64,000 bases of DNA from Mycoplana dimorpha (GTDB lineage: Bacteria; Pseudomonadota; Alphaproteobacteria; Rhizobiales; Rhizobiaceae), in assembly GCF_003046475.1 (NCBI RefSeq), contig NZ_PZZZ01000004.1:285195-349194 (forward strand). Direction: 5' to 3'. The position numbers were made by a program, and so were the translations under genes. The notes under the pieces were generated by a model. It worked only from the letters and a program-made list of their open reading frames with translations, searched no databases and had not been told where the DNA came from. Positions 16,124 through 25,388 of this stretch are shown piece after piece; positions within the stretch are counted from its first letter, which is position 1; every line of letters starts with the position of its first letter.

Positions 16124-17104
16124 ATGAAACCAGCCGCCCTGCTCCTTTCCACCGCGATGATGCTTGCGTCGGCCCCAATGGCGCGGGCAGAGGTGCCCAA
16201 TGTGGTGGTGTCGGTCAAGCCGATCCATTCCCTCGTTGCCTTCATCATGCAGGGGGTCGGCGAACCGCGGCTGATCGTGGAGGGCGCCGCCTCGCCCCAC
16301 ACCTACACGCTCAAGCCCTCAAACGCGGCGGCGCTGCAGGAGGCCGATATCGTTTTCTGGGTGGGCCACGGGTTCGAAACAATCCTGGAGCGGCCGCTGG
16401 ACGCTCTGGGCAGCAAGGCGAAGATCGTAGCACTCGAGGATGCGCCAGGCCTGCAGAAGCTCAAGATGCGCGAGGGCGGCACTTTCGAGCCGCACCAGGA
16501 CGATCACACGACCGAAGCCGGCGCCAACGGCGCGGACGACGAGCACGCGCACAACCACGATGGACATGCACACGAGGAAGGCGGCTTCGACACGCATCTC
16601 TGGCTAGATCCCGCCAACGCAAAGGCGATGGCCGCTGCAATCGAAGAAACGCTCTCCGCACAAGACCCCGCCAATGCCGTGACCTACGAGGCCAACCTGG
16701 CCGCGCTGAACGCCAATATCAACGCGCTTGATCGTGAAATCCGCCAGACGATCGCACCCGTTAAGGACAAGCCATTTGTCGTCTTCCATGACGCGTACCA
16801 GTATTTCGAGCATCGATACGGAATGCGGGTCATCGGTTCGATCACCGTCAGCCCGGAGACGATGCCGGGTGCCGCCCGCATCTCCGAGATTCGCCAGAAG
16901 GTTACAGAGCTCGGCGCGGCCTGCGTCTTTGCCGAACCGCAGTTCGAGCCGAAACTGGTGAATGTCGTCCTGGAGGGGACCTCGGCCCGGGCGGGCGCGC
17001 TAGATCCCGAAGGCGCGACGCTGCCCGAAGGACCGAAGCTTTATCTGGATCTGATGCGATCGCTCGCCACTTCGCTGCGCCAGTGCCTGTCCTCTGCGAG
17101 CTGA
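16124..17104 (+). CDS. znuA: zinc ABC transporter periplasmic binding protein ZnuA
   Basis: A 326-residue cluster A-I metal-binding protein that captures periplasmic zinc for ZnuBC. The signal peptide MKPAALLLSTAMMLASAPMARA is clear. Zinc ligands are expected at the His of the VSVKPIHSLV segment, the GGFDTHLWLDP His, the VFHDAYQYF His and a C-terminal acidic residue. A His/Asp-rich mobile loop (DDEHAHNHDGHAHEE, about residues 137-151) is typical of ZnuA and absent from manganese-binding relatives. It is transcribed divergently from znuCB-zur with Zur-like boxes between. Confidence 0.96.
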   Translation: MKPAALLLSTAMMLASAPMARAEVPNVVVSVKPIHSLVAFIMQGVGEPRLIVEGAASPHTYTLKPSNAAALQEADIVFWVGHGFETILERPLDALGSKAKIVALEDAPGLQKLKMREGGTFEPHQDDHTTEAGANGADDEHAHNHDGHAHEEGGFDTHLWLDPANAKAMAAAIEETLSAQDPANAVTYEANLAALNANINALDREIRQTIAPVKDKPFVVFHDAYQYFEHRYGMRVIGSITVSPETMPGAARISEIRQKVTELGAACVFAEPQFEPKLVNVVLEGTSARAGALDPEGATLPEGPKLYLDLMRSLATSLRQCLSSAS

Positions 17105-17194
17105 ACGGGCACCAGACTAAAGGCGGCCCGCCCGGATCGCTGATCTTCGGCCGCCTTCCGCGACATGAATCCATGGCGGGGTGGGTGCGCCACT

Positions 17195-17443
17195 TCACTT
17201 GCGGCGCAGCCGCTCCAGAGCGCGCCGCGCATCGTCCGCGAGCGGGTGGTCGGGATGCCGTTCGATGAACAGTTCATAGGCTTCCACCGTCCCGCGCGCT
17301 TGTAGCCGCCGGTATTCGGCACGCACGGCTTCGTCGTTATCCGGCGGGGTATTCATGACGGCAAAGCTGACGGGCACCGGCACGGCCACGGCCGCGGCAA
17401 CCCATCCCAGCCCTGTGACAAGGCATCTGCGCCGTACGGTCAT
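17195..17443 (-). CDS. small exported hypothetical protein, TPR-like
   Basis: An 82-residue protein starting at the ATG at 17443, with AAGAAGGAG six bases upstream. The N-terminus MTVRRRCLVTGLGWVAAAVAVP is a signal peptide or membrane anchor. The rest (EYRRLQARGTVEAYELFIERHPDHPLADDARRALERL, split) has the spacing of one or two TPR-like helical hairpins. It is monocistronic, converging on znuA. Function is unknown. Confidence 0.7.
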   Translation of the reverse strand: MTVRRRCLVTGLGWVAAAVAVPVPVSFAVMNTPPDNDEAVRAEYRRLQARGTVEAYELFIERHPDHPLADDARRALERLRRK

Positions 17444-17829
17444 GGACGGCTCCTTCTTCGTCAAACACATTAAATATAGCCGACAAACCCCTATACTGCA
17501 TACATCCGATCAGCACTCGAATCTGACGCGGCCAAATTCGTTGGCGGCGGGCATTATTTTTCCACATTCTAATTTACAGTTGACCCTCAGGCACAAAAGA
17601 GGGCCGGACACCGAAATCGGGTCGGCCGGGAAGAAGCCCGGTGACTGTCGGCCCGGCGCGAGGAGGCATTCCGATTTCCCGCCAGTACCCCACCCGCCGA
17701 CGCCGGCAGGCGCCCGATCCGACTTCACCGTGAAGTCGGCTTCCGGGTCGGGTGAGGCACGAGCACACAGCATCCTGAAACCGAATGATTGCGTCGCCAG
17801 GTCCCGGCCCGGTCGATGAAGGAGGAAGC
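17444..17829. other. intergenic region upstream of the serralysin gene
   Basis: This 386-bp divergent region contains an AT-rich core at about 17465-17580 that should hold promoters for both neighbours. I found no operator that I can name. The annotated protease start uses the ribosome site at its far end. Confidence 0.4.
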
Positions 17830-20103
17830 ATGACCGCAAGCGTGAAATCCGTTCGCAGCCTGTCAGGCTTCGACATCACCAACGACGACCAGCCAACATT
17901 CCAGGCTGTCGTAGCGCCCACGGGAGCCGGCCCGATATACGATATCGATCCATTTGCGCCGCGGCTTGCCGACGACAGTCCGCTGTCGGTGCTGTTCCAG
18001 CACACCAGCGCCCTTGACGACGCGGCCGATGCGCCTTTTGCCGCCAGCCTGCTAGCGCATGCTCGGGGGGCCGATGTGGAGGCCGCTGATGAGGCCGCCG
18101 GTGCGCCGACGCCAAACGACAATGGCCGCGTCTCCACCGCCGGCTCCGTCGGCTCTACCGGAAATCCGATCATCGACGGTGTCTTGAGCGGCTCGCGCTG
18201 GAACACGACCCATATCGATTACAGCGCCCCCGATTCGGCATCCGACTACCAGACCGGCTATTTCTCCGACCAGAATGGCGAGGGAACAAGCGCCCAACGG
18301 GAGAATTTTTCGCAGCTCACGGATCAGCAGAAGCTCGCGCTGCACGCCATTCTCGACGAACACGTCTACACCCAGCCCAAGGGGGCTGCCGCCTTCTCGG
18401 TCGAAGGCTTCACCAAGCTGGGCGTCGACTATGTTGACGGGGGGACGGGCAATGCGACCATTCGCGCGGCGAATTCCGGTGATCCGGCGACCGCCTATGC
18501 CTTCTATCCCGAGAACACCGTCTATGGCGGCGACATCTTCTTCGGCGACACCTATGACGGTACCCAGTTCAGCCTGAAGGAACCGACCGCCGGCAACTAT
18601 GCATGGCACACCATGCTTCACGAAGCCGGCCACGCACTCGGCCTGAAGCACGGCAACGAGGCCGGCGGACCGGGGAACACCGCAGTGCCTGCACAGTACG
18701 ATTCCCTTGAGTTCACCGTGATGACCGATTCCTCCTTCATCGGCGATACGGGCGGCGGCTACGATTATGAGGCCTTCGGCGCGCCGCAGACCTACATGAT
18801 GCTCGACATCCTCGCGCTGCAGACGATGTATGGCGCGGATTTCACCGCCAACGGCGGCAACACGGTCTACAGCTGGGACCCGAAAACCGGCCAGGCCTAC
18901 GTCAACGGCGAGCTTGCGATTGCCCCGGGCGACAACCGCATCTTCTCCACCATCTGGGACGGCAACGGCAACGACACCTACGATCTGTCGAACTATACGA
19001 CGCCGATGCGGATCGATCTGCGGCCCGGCGAGAGCTCGACCTTTTCCGAGGTGCAGCTCGCCTTTCTCGGCGGCGGGCCGAACGGCGGCTTTGCCCGCGG
19101 CAACGTCTTCAACGCACTGCAATTCGAAGGCGATCCCCGGTCGCTGATCGAGAATGCCAAGGGCGGATCGGGCAACGACACCCTGATCGGCAATGCCGCC
19201 GCCAATGTCCTGCGCGGCAACGGAGGCAACGACATCCTCGAGGGCGGCGCGGGCAATGACACGCTGCTCGGCGGCGGCGGCGGTGACACGCTGCGTGGCG
19301 GTTCGGGAAGCGACGTCGCATCCTACCTCGCGGCCACCACCGGCGTGCGGGCCGGATTGACCAACCCGTCCAACAACACCGGCGAGGCCGCCGGCGACAA
19401 CTACAGCCTCATCGAAAACCTGACTGGTTCGGCGTTCGGCGACGTGCTGTACGGCGACGGAGGCGACAACCGCCTGAGCGGCGCGGCCGGCAACGATACC
19501 CTGGTGGGCCAAGGAGGGGCCGACACCCTGATCGGCGGAGCCGGCACCGACACGGCCTCCTATGCCGGCGCGGGCAGCGGCGTCGTGGCGCACCTCGACA
19601 AGCCCGCCGCAAATACGGGCAATGCGGCCAGCGACACCTATTTGTCGGTCGAGAACCTGTTCGGTTCCGCGCATGCCGACGGCCTCTACGGCGATTCCGG
19701 CAACAATGCCGTCAACGGCGGAGCGGGCAACGACCGGATCGATGGAGGCCGCGGCAAGGACGTTCTGACGGGAGGCGCCGGCGCCGACACCTTCGTGTTC
19801 GACACCCCGCTCGGCGCGGGAACGAACATCGACAGGATCAGCGACTTCGCGGCAGGCGTGGACAAGATCGAACTCGATCCCGCGATTTTCAGCGCGCTCG
19901 GCGTTGCCGGCCCGCTGTCGGACGCGGCGTTCCGGATGAACAGCAGCGGCCTTGCCGCCGACGCGAGCGACCGCATCATCTACGAAACGGACCGGGGCGC
20001 CCTGTTCTACGATGCCAACGGCAATGCCAGCGGCGGCCGGACACAGTTCGCCTCGCTCGATGCCGGGCTGGCGCTGTCGAACCTGGACTTTCTGATCGTC
20101 TGA
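17830..20103 (+). CDS. serralysin-type metalloprotease with RTX repeats
   Basis: A 757-residue secreted zinc protease of peptidase family M10B. AAGGAGGAAGC sets the ATG at 17830. There is no Sec signal, as expected for type I secretion. The catalytic zinc motif HEAGHALGLKH is at 264-274, followed by the Met-turn (FTVMTDSSF) and the M10 C-terminal region. From about residue 440 there are calcium-binding RTX nonapeptides (GGSGNDTLIG, GGAGNDTLLG) in three blocks separated by two copies of a ~90-residue module (DVASYLAAT ... ENLTGS; DTASYAGAG ... ENLFGS). The end (LSNLDFLIV) is a type-I-like hydrophobic terminus. No type I ABC/HlyD genes are adjacent; a TolC homologue is encoded at 59 kb. Confidence 0.92.
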   Translation: MTASVKSVRSLSGFDITNDDQPTFQAVVAPTGAGPIYDIDPFAPRLADDSPLSVLFQHTSALDDAADAPFAASLLAHARGADVEAADEAAGAPTPNDNGRVSTAGSVGSTGNPIIDGVLSGSRWNTTHIDYSAPDSASDYQTGYFSDQNGEGTSAQRENFSQLTDQQKLALHAILDEHVYTQPKGAAAFSVEGFTKLGVDYVDGGTGNATIRAANSGDPATAYAFYPENTVYGGDIFFGDTYDGTQFSLKEPTAGNYAWHTMLHEAGHALGLKHGNEAGGPGNTAVPAQYDSLEFTVMTDSSFIGDTGGGYDYEAFGAPQTYMMLDILALQTMYGADFTANGGNTVYSWDPKTGQAYVNGELAIAPGDNRIFSTIWDGNGNDTYDLSNYTTPMRIDLRPGESSTFSEVQLAFLGGGPNGGFARGNVFNALQFEGDPRSLIENAKGGSGNDTLIGNAAANVLRGNGGNDILEGGAGNDTLLGGGGGDTLRGGSGSDVASYLAATTGVRAGLTNPSNNTGEAAGDNYSLIENLTGSAFGDVLYGDGGDNRLSGAAGNDTLVGQGGADTLIGGAGTDTASYAGAGSGVVAHLDKPAANTGNAASDTYLSVENLFGSAHADGLYGDSGNNAVNGGAGNDRIDGGRGKDVLTGGAGADTFVFDTPLGAGTNIDRISDFAAGVDKIELDPAIFSALGVAGPLSDAAFRMNSSGLAADASDRIIYETDRGALFYDANGNASGGRTQFASLDAGLALSNLDFLIV

Positions 20104-20143
20104 GCGCCCGCCCGAGGCCGCCGGTCGGCCCGCCCGGCCAACG

Positions 20144-20171
20144 AAAAGGCCGCCCTGCGGGGCGGCCTTTC
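20144..20171. terminator. bidirectional terminator between serralysin gene and tig
   Basis: AAAGGCCGCC (20145-20154) and GGCGGCCTTT (20161-20170) form a perfect 10-bp stem with a 6-base loop. A-rich and T-rich flanks serve both convergent genes. Confidence 0.8.
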
Positions 20172-20194
20172 CTGCATTCCTGGTGCGTCGAAAA

Positions 20195-21673
20195 TTACTC
20201 GGCGCCGTCGTCGGCGGCCTTCTTCTTGGCCGGAGCCTTCTTCTTCGGAGCGGCGTCGTCGCCCTCGGCAACCTCGGCCTTGGCGGCGGCCTTCTTCTTC
20301 GGGGCAGCCTTCTTGCCTTCGGACTGGCCTTCCTCGGCCTCGTCGTCGGCGAGCAGCTCTTCCTTGGAGACGGTCTTGTCGGTGACGGTGACTTCGCTCA
20401 GCAGGTGGTCAACGACCTTTTCTTCGAAGAGCGGGGCACGCAGCGATGCGGAGGCGCCCGGCGTCTTGCGGAAATAGTCGAGGATCTGCTTTTCCTGGCC
20501 CGGGAACTGGCGCAGCTGCTCGAACAGCGAACGCTGCATTTCCTCGTCGCTCACCTGGACGCCGGCCTTCTCGCCGATTTCGGAGAGCACCAGGCCGAGG
20601 CGGACGCGCCGCTCGGCGAGCTTGCGGTACTCCTCGCGAGCTTCCTCTTCGGTCGTGTCCTCGTCGGCGAAGGTCTTGCCGGCCTGCTGCAGGTCGGTGT
20701 TGATCTGGCGCCAGATGTTCTCGAACTCGGCGTCGACCAGGCGTTGCGGCGTGTCGAACTTGTACATCTCGTCGAGCTGGTCGAGGATCTGCCGCTTGAC
20801 CTTCTGGCGGGTGACCGAGCCGTACTGGCTTTCGATCTGGCCGCGGACGACCTCGCGCAGGCGGTCGACCGATTCGAGGCCGAGCTTCGTGGCGAGCTCG
20901 TCGTCGATCTTCAGTTCGGCCGGAGCGGCGACGTCCTTGACGGTGATGTCGAAGGTGGCTTCCTTGCCAGCGAGGTGCGCGGCCGGGTAGTCGGCCGGGA
21001 AGGTTACGGTGATGACCTTCTCGTCACCGGCCTTGACGCCGACCAGCTGGTCCTCGAAGCCGGGGATGAAGCGGTTGGAGCCGATGACGAGCTCGGCGTC
21101 CTCGTCCTTGCCGCCCTCGAAGGCCTCGCCGTCGACCTTGCCGAGGTAGTCCATGGTGACGCGGTCGCCCTCGGCGGCCTTGCCCTTCTTGGTCTCGTAG
21201 GTGCGGGCGCTCTCGGCGATCTTGAGGATCTGCTCGTCGATCTCCTTGTCGGCGATCTCGACGACCTCGCGGGTGACCTTGATGCCGGAGACGTCCTTCA
21301 GCTCGATGGCCGGGATGATCTCGTAGGACAGGGTGAATTCGAAATCAGCCTGTGCGTCGAGGATCTTCTCGGCCTCGGCCTGATCCTCGGTCATGGCGAT
21401 CTCCGGCTGCGTCGCCGACTTCTCGCCACGCTCGGAGAGGATCGCGCTCGGCTTGTCGCGGATGATCTCGTTGACGAGATCGGCCATCATCGACTTGCCG
21501 TAGACCTTCTTCAGGTGGGACACCGGAACCTTGCCGGGACGGAAGCCATTGATGCGAACGCGGTCCTTGGCGTCGGCCAGGCGCTCGTTGAGCCGGGCCT
21601 CCATGTCCTTGGCCGGGATGACGACCTTGAGTTCGCGCTTCAGCCCGTCTGCGAGCGTTTCGATTACCTGCAT
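20195..21673 (-). CDS. tig: trigger factor, ribosome-associated chaperone
   Basis: A peptidyl-prolyl isomerase and chaperone that binds nascent chains at the ribosome exit. The start at 21673 gives [20 protein letters not shown], the usual N-terminus. The ribosome-binding loop is [15 protein letters not shown], close to the canonical GFRxGKxP. The FKBP-type domain is near 160-245 ([14 protein letters not shown] ... [14 protein letters not shown]), followed by the C-terminal helical arms. At 492 residues it is longer than the E. coli protein because of a Lys/Ala-rich tail ([30 protein letters not shown]). tRNA-Leu lies upstream on the same strand. Confidence 0.97.
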   Translation of the reverse strand: MQVIETLADGLKRELKVVIPAKDMEARLNERLADAKDRVRINGFRPGKVPVSHLKKVYGKSMMADLVNEIIRDKPSAILSERGEKSATQPEIAMTEDQAEAEKILDAQADFEFTLSYEIIPAIELKDVSGIKVTREVVEIADKEIDEQILKIAESARTYETKKGKAAEGDRVTMDYLGKVDGEAFEGGKDEDAELVIGSNRFIPGFEDQLVGVKAGDEKVITVTFPADYPAAHLAGKEATFDITVKDVAAPAELKIDDELATKLGLESVDRLREVVRGQIESQYGSVTRQKVKRQILDQLDEMYKFDTPQRLVDAEFENIWRQINTDLQQAGKTFADEDTTEEEAREEYRKLAERRVRLGLVLSEIGEKAGVQVSDEEMQRSLFEQLRQFPGQEKQILDYFRKTPGASASLRAPLFEEKVVDHLLSEVTVTDKTVSKEELLADDEAEEGQSEGKKAAPKKKAAAKAEVAEGDDAAPKKKAPAKKKAADDGAE

Positions 21674-21937
21674 GTTCAAACCTTCGTTTCGATATGGCGG
21701 TGCCCCGGCCGGAACCGGTCCATTGGCGGGCACCCCTCCGGGTCTATTTGCCGTGAGTGGCTTTACTGTTATCGGTGGCCTTTTGGCAAGCAAAATGGCG
21801 CGACGGCGCTCGATCCGCCCCGCCGAAACCGCTCCGATGGAACCTCACGCGCGATGCCTGGCCATACCCCGGCCCGCGAGAGGCGCCGGATTGCCGCGTT
21901 CCTCAGGCGTGGCGCAAGCGGCCAGCCAGGACGTTTC

Positions 21938-22022
<85 letters not shown>

Positions 22023-22194
22023 GTTCAGAAAGCCGCCTGCGGCGTCGCTTTTGCGCCCGACGGGCGCGCCTTCCGGTCGCGGCGCCTCTATATCACCCGT
22101 TCGGCGCCGGTCAAAGCGAAAATGTGGCAAGCCGGCGGCGCATCTGCAGGTCGGCCAGAGGTCCCGCCCGGACCGGGCAAGCCCCCGGGCTGCC

Positions 22195-22788
22195 TCAGTA
22201 GAGCGGCTCCTGGTAGGCCGGCTTGCCGTTCATGAAAATCTGCCGGATCTGCATCGTTCCGCCCGATCCGACCCGCGCGGCGATCTCGAGCGACTGGGCG
22301 TTGCGCGCCTCCTCGAGCACCCGGCCCTCGCCGTCCGGAACATAATAGCGCTCGATGCCGTAGGAGACGAACAGCGTCTCGGGCAGTGCCCCGTCGGCCC
22401 CGGGATAGTAGGAGAACGGCAGGGTGCGGGCCACGACGCTGCCCGCCTGCTGCGGCAGCGGCGCGAAGGACGCCTGGCTGGCGCTCCACAGCCCGTCGGC
22501 GGCCGGCACCAGCTGCACCCATAGCGTCTGCCGGCCCGGCGCCGTCGGCACGTCGCCGGTGACGATCGCCCCGGGGATCGACGCGATCTGATAGCCGAGC
22601 GTCACGTAGTCGCCGCGGAGCAGGTCGCGCGGATCGACCGGCGCGGTCTTGAGCCGCACCTCGGCGCCGCTGCGCAGGATCACGGCGCGGCTCTCGACCA
22701 TGTAGCCGAGGACGGCGGTCTGGATCAGGGCGGCCGCAACCGCCGCAAGCCAGGGGTCAACAAGAAGTTTCGGCGCGGCTGTCTTCAT
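22195..22788 (-). CDS. GDYXXLXY-domain membrane-anchored protein
   Basis: A 197-residue protein with an N-terminal membrane segment (DPWLAAVAAALIQTAVLGYM) and the family motif GDYVTLGY at about 59-66. The rest is a predicted extracytoplasmic beta-rich domain (VWVQLVPAADGLW etc.). It is the second gene of a two-gene operon: its ATG overlaps the stop of the DUF2157 gene by 4 bp (ATGA). GDYXXLXY proteins are regularly paired with DUF2157/DUF4401 membrane proteins; their job is unknown. Confidence 0.88.
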   Translation of the reverse strand: MKTAAPKLLVDPWLAAVAAALIQTAVLGYMVESRAVILRSGAEVRLKTAPVDPRDLLRGDYVTLGYQIASIPGAIVTGDVPTAPGRQTLWVQLVPAADGLWSASQASFAPLPQQAGSVVARTLPFSYYPGADGALPETLFVSYGIERYYVPDGEGRVLEEARNAQSLEIAARVGSGGTMQIRQIFMNGKPAYQEPLY

Positions 22789-23894
22789 GGCCGCACCTCC
22801 CCGGTCCTTGCGTGAACCGAAAACCGTCGTTCGAGGCGGATGACCAGCCAGGCGACCGCCGCCACCACCAGGCCGGAGATCAGGAAGAAGCCCGAGGTAC
22901 CGAGGATGGAGCCGAGCGTTTCCGAGGCCAGATAGAGCGTTTCGGCGGCGAAGGCGGCATAGGCGAGATAACGCACCGCGCCGTTGTCGCGTCCGGAAAG
23001 CGCAATGCCGCCGAGCGCTGCCGAGAGCGTGACGACGCCCAGCAGCAGCCGCTCGCCGGCGCTGTCGATCTCGAAGTGCAATATGGCGAGACCGATTACG
23101 AGCAGCAGAAAGGCATAGAAGGCGGGTGCCGCGCCGGCGCTCGCAGCGAGGGGCCGCAGCGGCGAGACGGGCAGGCTGGCGAGCAGGTAACAGGCAGCGC
23201 CGACGCCGGTGATCGCCAGCGCCGTCGCGGGCGCCGCATGCTCGCCGTAGAGAATGAGCACCCACCCCATCATCAGCAGATAGGCGAGATGGCGGGCCTG
23301 TGCTGCCCCCGTGTAGCGGACGAGACCAATGACGACCAGCGCCATCACCGGCATCCACCAGAGCAGCAGCCGGTCGTCGATGCCGAAACTGTCGGACCAC
23401 TCGACGCCCGCGACCGCGAAGGCCAGGAAGCCGCTGACCGTGGCGGCGGCTTGCGAGCGGAACAGCAGCGCAGTGACCGCCGCGCCGCCGAACCACACCA
23501 GCATCGCCTGCGTCGCGTCGCCCGACAGGTGGTACATCTGACCGACCAAGGCGATCGCACCGCCAAAGAAGAGCACGCCGGCGACGAGCGCGGCCTCCGA
23601 CAGGCGCCACGCCCCGCGCCGGCGGAGCCAGGCGGCGGCCCCATAGGCCGTCCAGATCAAACCGACGATCCCAAGCAAGCGCCATAGCCGCGGGATCGCC
23701 TCCCAGTTGGCTGCGATCAGCAGCAGCACCGCCCCACCGAGAAGCAGGGCCGCGATCACCACAAGCACCCGTCCAAGGCTGAATGCGCTTTCGCGCCGGT
23801 CGAATTCGTCAAGCAGCCGCACAGCCGTGGCCGGGTCGATCAGCCCCTGCGCCGCCCACGCGTTGAGGTCCCGCTCCAGTCGCCCCCGATACAT
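22785..23894 (-). CDS. DUF2157 multi-pass membrane protein
   Basis: A 369-residue protein with a short cytoplasmic N-terminal domain (MYRGRLERDLNAWAAQGLID, the conserved DUF2157 head) followed by about ten membrane segments. The head residues GLIDPATA and the GQMYHLSGD loop are typical. I use the ATG at 23894, with GGGGACTGGGGA upstream; the frame extends 84 codons further up, but that part is not family-like. It is co-transcribed and translationally coupled with the GDYXXLXY gene. Function is unknown. Confidence 0.88.
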   Translation of the reverse strand: MYRGRLERDLNAWAAQGLIDPATAVRLLDEFDRRESAFSLGRVLVVIAALLLGGAVLLLIAANWEAIPRLWRLLGIVGLIWTAYGAAAWLRRRGAWRLSEAALVAGVLFFGGAIALVGQMYHLSGDATQAMLVWFGGAAVTALLFRSQAAATVSGFLAFAVAGVEWSDSFGIDDRLLLWWMPVMALVVIGLVRYTGAAQARHLAYLLMMGWVLILYGEHAAPATALAITGVGAACYLLASLPVSPLRPLAASAGAAPAFYAFLLLVIGLAILHFEIDSAGERLLLGVVTLSAALGGIALSGRDNGAVRYLAYAAFAAETLYLASETLGSILGTSGFFLISGLVVAAVAWLVIRLERRFSVHARTGEVRP

Positions 23895-24279
23895 TCCCCA
23901 GTCCCCCACCGTTTCAAAATTGTGATAGCAGACTAGCGCCCAAGCGGCGCGGAACACAACGGCGCTGAGGCCCGCGCCCCATTCTGGCGAATGGCGGACC
24001 GCCCGGCGGCGTCGACAGGCACGCACGGCGATCCCGGTGACCGCCAGGTCGGCTGGCGGGCATGCGTCTGGCGCATGGCAACCATGACCATATTGCACTG
24101 CACAAAATCGAACTGTCCGGCTATATTCCAAGCATCGGATCGGCAATGATCCGAGCCGGGAAAAACAGGGCGCCCAAGGTTCAGCGTGGCGACCGGTCTA
24201 AGCGGCGAAGTGGCAACGACCAGCCACCCGGGCAAACAGTCCGGAAAGGTCCGGCGACCGCAAGGATGCCGCAGGAATT
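23895..24279. other. region between DUF2157 gene and the sRNA locus
   Basis: No protein gene is supported here. A possible promoter for the first sRNA lies near 24100-24127, where TATATT sits at 24122, but the distance to the first hairpin is long; the true start may be nearer to 24260. Confidence 0.35.
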
Positions 24280-24400
24280 CGGAGCGGCGCACTCCTCCTC
24301 CCAGCGCTTCTCCGATACGATTGGCAACACTCCTCCTCCCAGTTGCCAATCACTTTAAATGACGCCCGCCGGACCTCCTCCCCCGGCGGGCGTTGTTTTT
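24265..24400 (+). ncRNA. three-hairpin sRNA with CTCCTCCC loops (alpha-r14/cuckoo-type), copy 1
   Basis: Three consecutive hairpins each expose an anti-Shine-Dalgarno CTCCTCCC motif. Hairpin 1 (24280-24314) has CGGAG/CTCCG and GCGC/GCGC stems; hairpin 2 (24319-24351) has a perfect 10-bp GATTGGCAAC stem; hairpin 3 (24363-24392) has a perfect 10-bp CGCCCGCCGG stem followed by TTGTTTTT, and is the intrinsic terminator. The architecture matches the alphaproteobacterial alpha-r14/NfeR1 and cuckoo RNA group, which act on mRNA ribosome sites. The 5' end is estimated. Confidence 0.88.
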
Positions 24401-24540
24401 AACATTCCCGTACATCAGCAGATCCGGCGAACTGCGCGAAACCCGCGCGGCGCGTGGAACGGCGCCCTCTTCTGGCCGGCATGCGTCAAAGCACCGCACG
24501 GATCCCGCGATTTTGCATGGATGCTATTCGCCAGCCCCCC

Positions 24541-24568
24541 TTTGCGACTCGCCGCGGCGTCCCTATAT
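24541..24568 (+). promoter_or_regulatory. candidate promoter of sRNA copy 2
   Basis: TTTGCG (24541-24546) and CTATAT (24563-24568) are spaced 16 bp apart and resemble the alphaproteobacterial housekeeping promoter. A start near 24575 would place hairpin 1 at the RNA 5' end. Confidence 0.45.
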
Positions 24569-24574
24569 GCGACG

Positions 24575-24691
24575 TCAATCGGGTGACGCACTCCTCCTCC
24601 CAGCGAAGCCCGATGCGATTGGCAGCACTCCTCCTCCCAGTTGCCAATCAAGATAAGCCCGCCGGATCTCCTCCCCCGGCGGGCTTTTTTT
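24575..24691 (+). ncRNA. three-hairpin sRNA with CTCCTCCC loops, copy 2
   Basis: This copy has the same layout as copy 1, 300 bp away. Hairpin 1 (24578-24614) has an ATCGGG/CCCGAT stem, hairpin 2 (24617-24649) GATTGGCAGC/GTTGCCAATC, and hairpin 3 (24657-24684) GCCCGCCGG/CCGGCGGGC followed by seven T residues. All three loops carry CTCCTCCC. Hairpins 2 and 3 are nearly identical to copy 1, while hairpin 1 stems differ with compensating changes, which is good evidence that the structure is selected. Confidence 0.9.
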
Positions 24692-24919
24692 GCTCTGCAA
24701 CATCAGCAGGCACCGGAGACGCCTTTTTCGAAACGAACGGCCGCGCTTTTTGCCCGTCATATGGTCATTCTTTTTATCTTGACATGCACGCAGAGCATGA
24801 CTGCCATTCGGGTTTGGCTCTGCAACTGAAACGGCTCCAGATCTATATAGCGGGCATCAGATCAACGGCCGGCGCCGAAGGGCGGCTGCCGGCTGCAACA
24901 CCCGCGAAAGGGGTATGAC

Positions 24920-25063
24920 ATGAATCTCGCACGCTCGTTCAGCAATTGGCGCAAGTATCGCCAGACCGTATCGGAACTCGGCCGCATGAGCGACCGCGAA
25001 CTCAGCGATCTCGGCATCGGCCGCTCGGACATTCCGTACGTCGCCCGCCAGGCCATCAAGTAA
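24920..25063 (+). CDS. DUF1127 small protein 1 (47 aa)
   Basis: A 47-residue Arg-rich protein, MNLARSFSNWRKYRQTVSEL followed by a GRMSDRELSDLGIGRSDIP motif, the hallmark of DUF1127 (YjiS-like). AAAGGGG precedes the ATG. Small DUF1127 proteins in alphaproteobacteria have been linked to RNA binding, sRNA maturation and stress responses (CcaF1 of Rhodobacter). It lies 229 bp behind sRNA copy 2 on the same strand and has its own terminator. Confidence 0.92.
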   Translation: MNLARSFSNWRKYRQTVSELGRMSDRELSDLGIGRSDIPYVARQAIK

Positions 25064-25092
25064 GCCCCAGCCCCAACGGCCGGAGCTTTTGC

Positions 25093-25130
25093 AAACGCCT
25101 TCCGGATCCCTCCGGAGGGCGTTTTCTTTT
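25093..25130 (+). terminator. intrinsic terminator after DUF1127 gene 1
   Basis: AACGCCTTCCGG and CCGGAGGGCGTT form a 12-bp stem with one G-T pair, followed by a TTTTCTTTT tract. Confidence 0.8.
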
Positions 25131-25388
25131 GCGGGATGATGCACTGCAGCATCAACGCCGGTCCCGGCATTCCGACCGTCCTCAATGCCCTGAAATTTCA
25201 GCCGGTACCCACTATCGTCGCCCTCCCGAATACCGGCGCATGATCGTCCTGCCCATTTCATTATCGCTGCAATGCACAAATGCATGGCAGGTGCTCTTTC
25301 TTTGCACTCCAATCTCACGCAATAACCGAGTAGATGGGCGGCATCAAACGAGGACGCTCCAGTCCCCGTCCTGTGAGGAGAAGAACCC
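25131..25388. other. intergenic region between the DUF1127 genes
   Basis: The gap between the two genes is 325 bp in total, of which the first part holds the terminator. The remainder is AT-richer at 25240-25345 and should carry the promoter of the second gene. No other feature was recognised. Confidence 0.4.

Noticed and set aside
17119-17158. Hairpin after znuA (AAGGCGGCC ... GGCCGCCTT) as a terminator
   Set aside because: The stem is good, but the loop is long and there is no T-tract; left unannotated.
18052-20271. 739-codon open frame antisense to the serralysin gene
   Set aside because: It is explained by the repetitive Gly/Asp codons of the RTX region; no motif or ribosome site.
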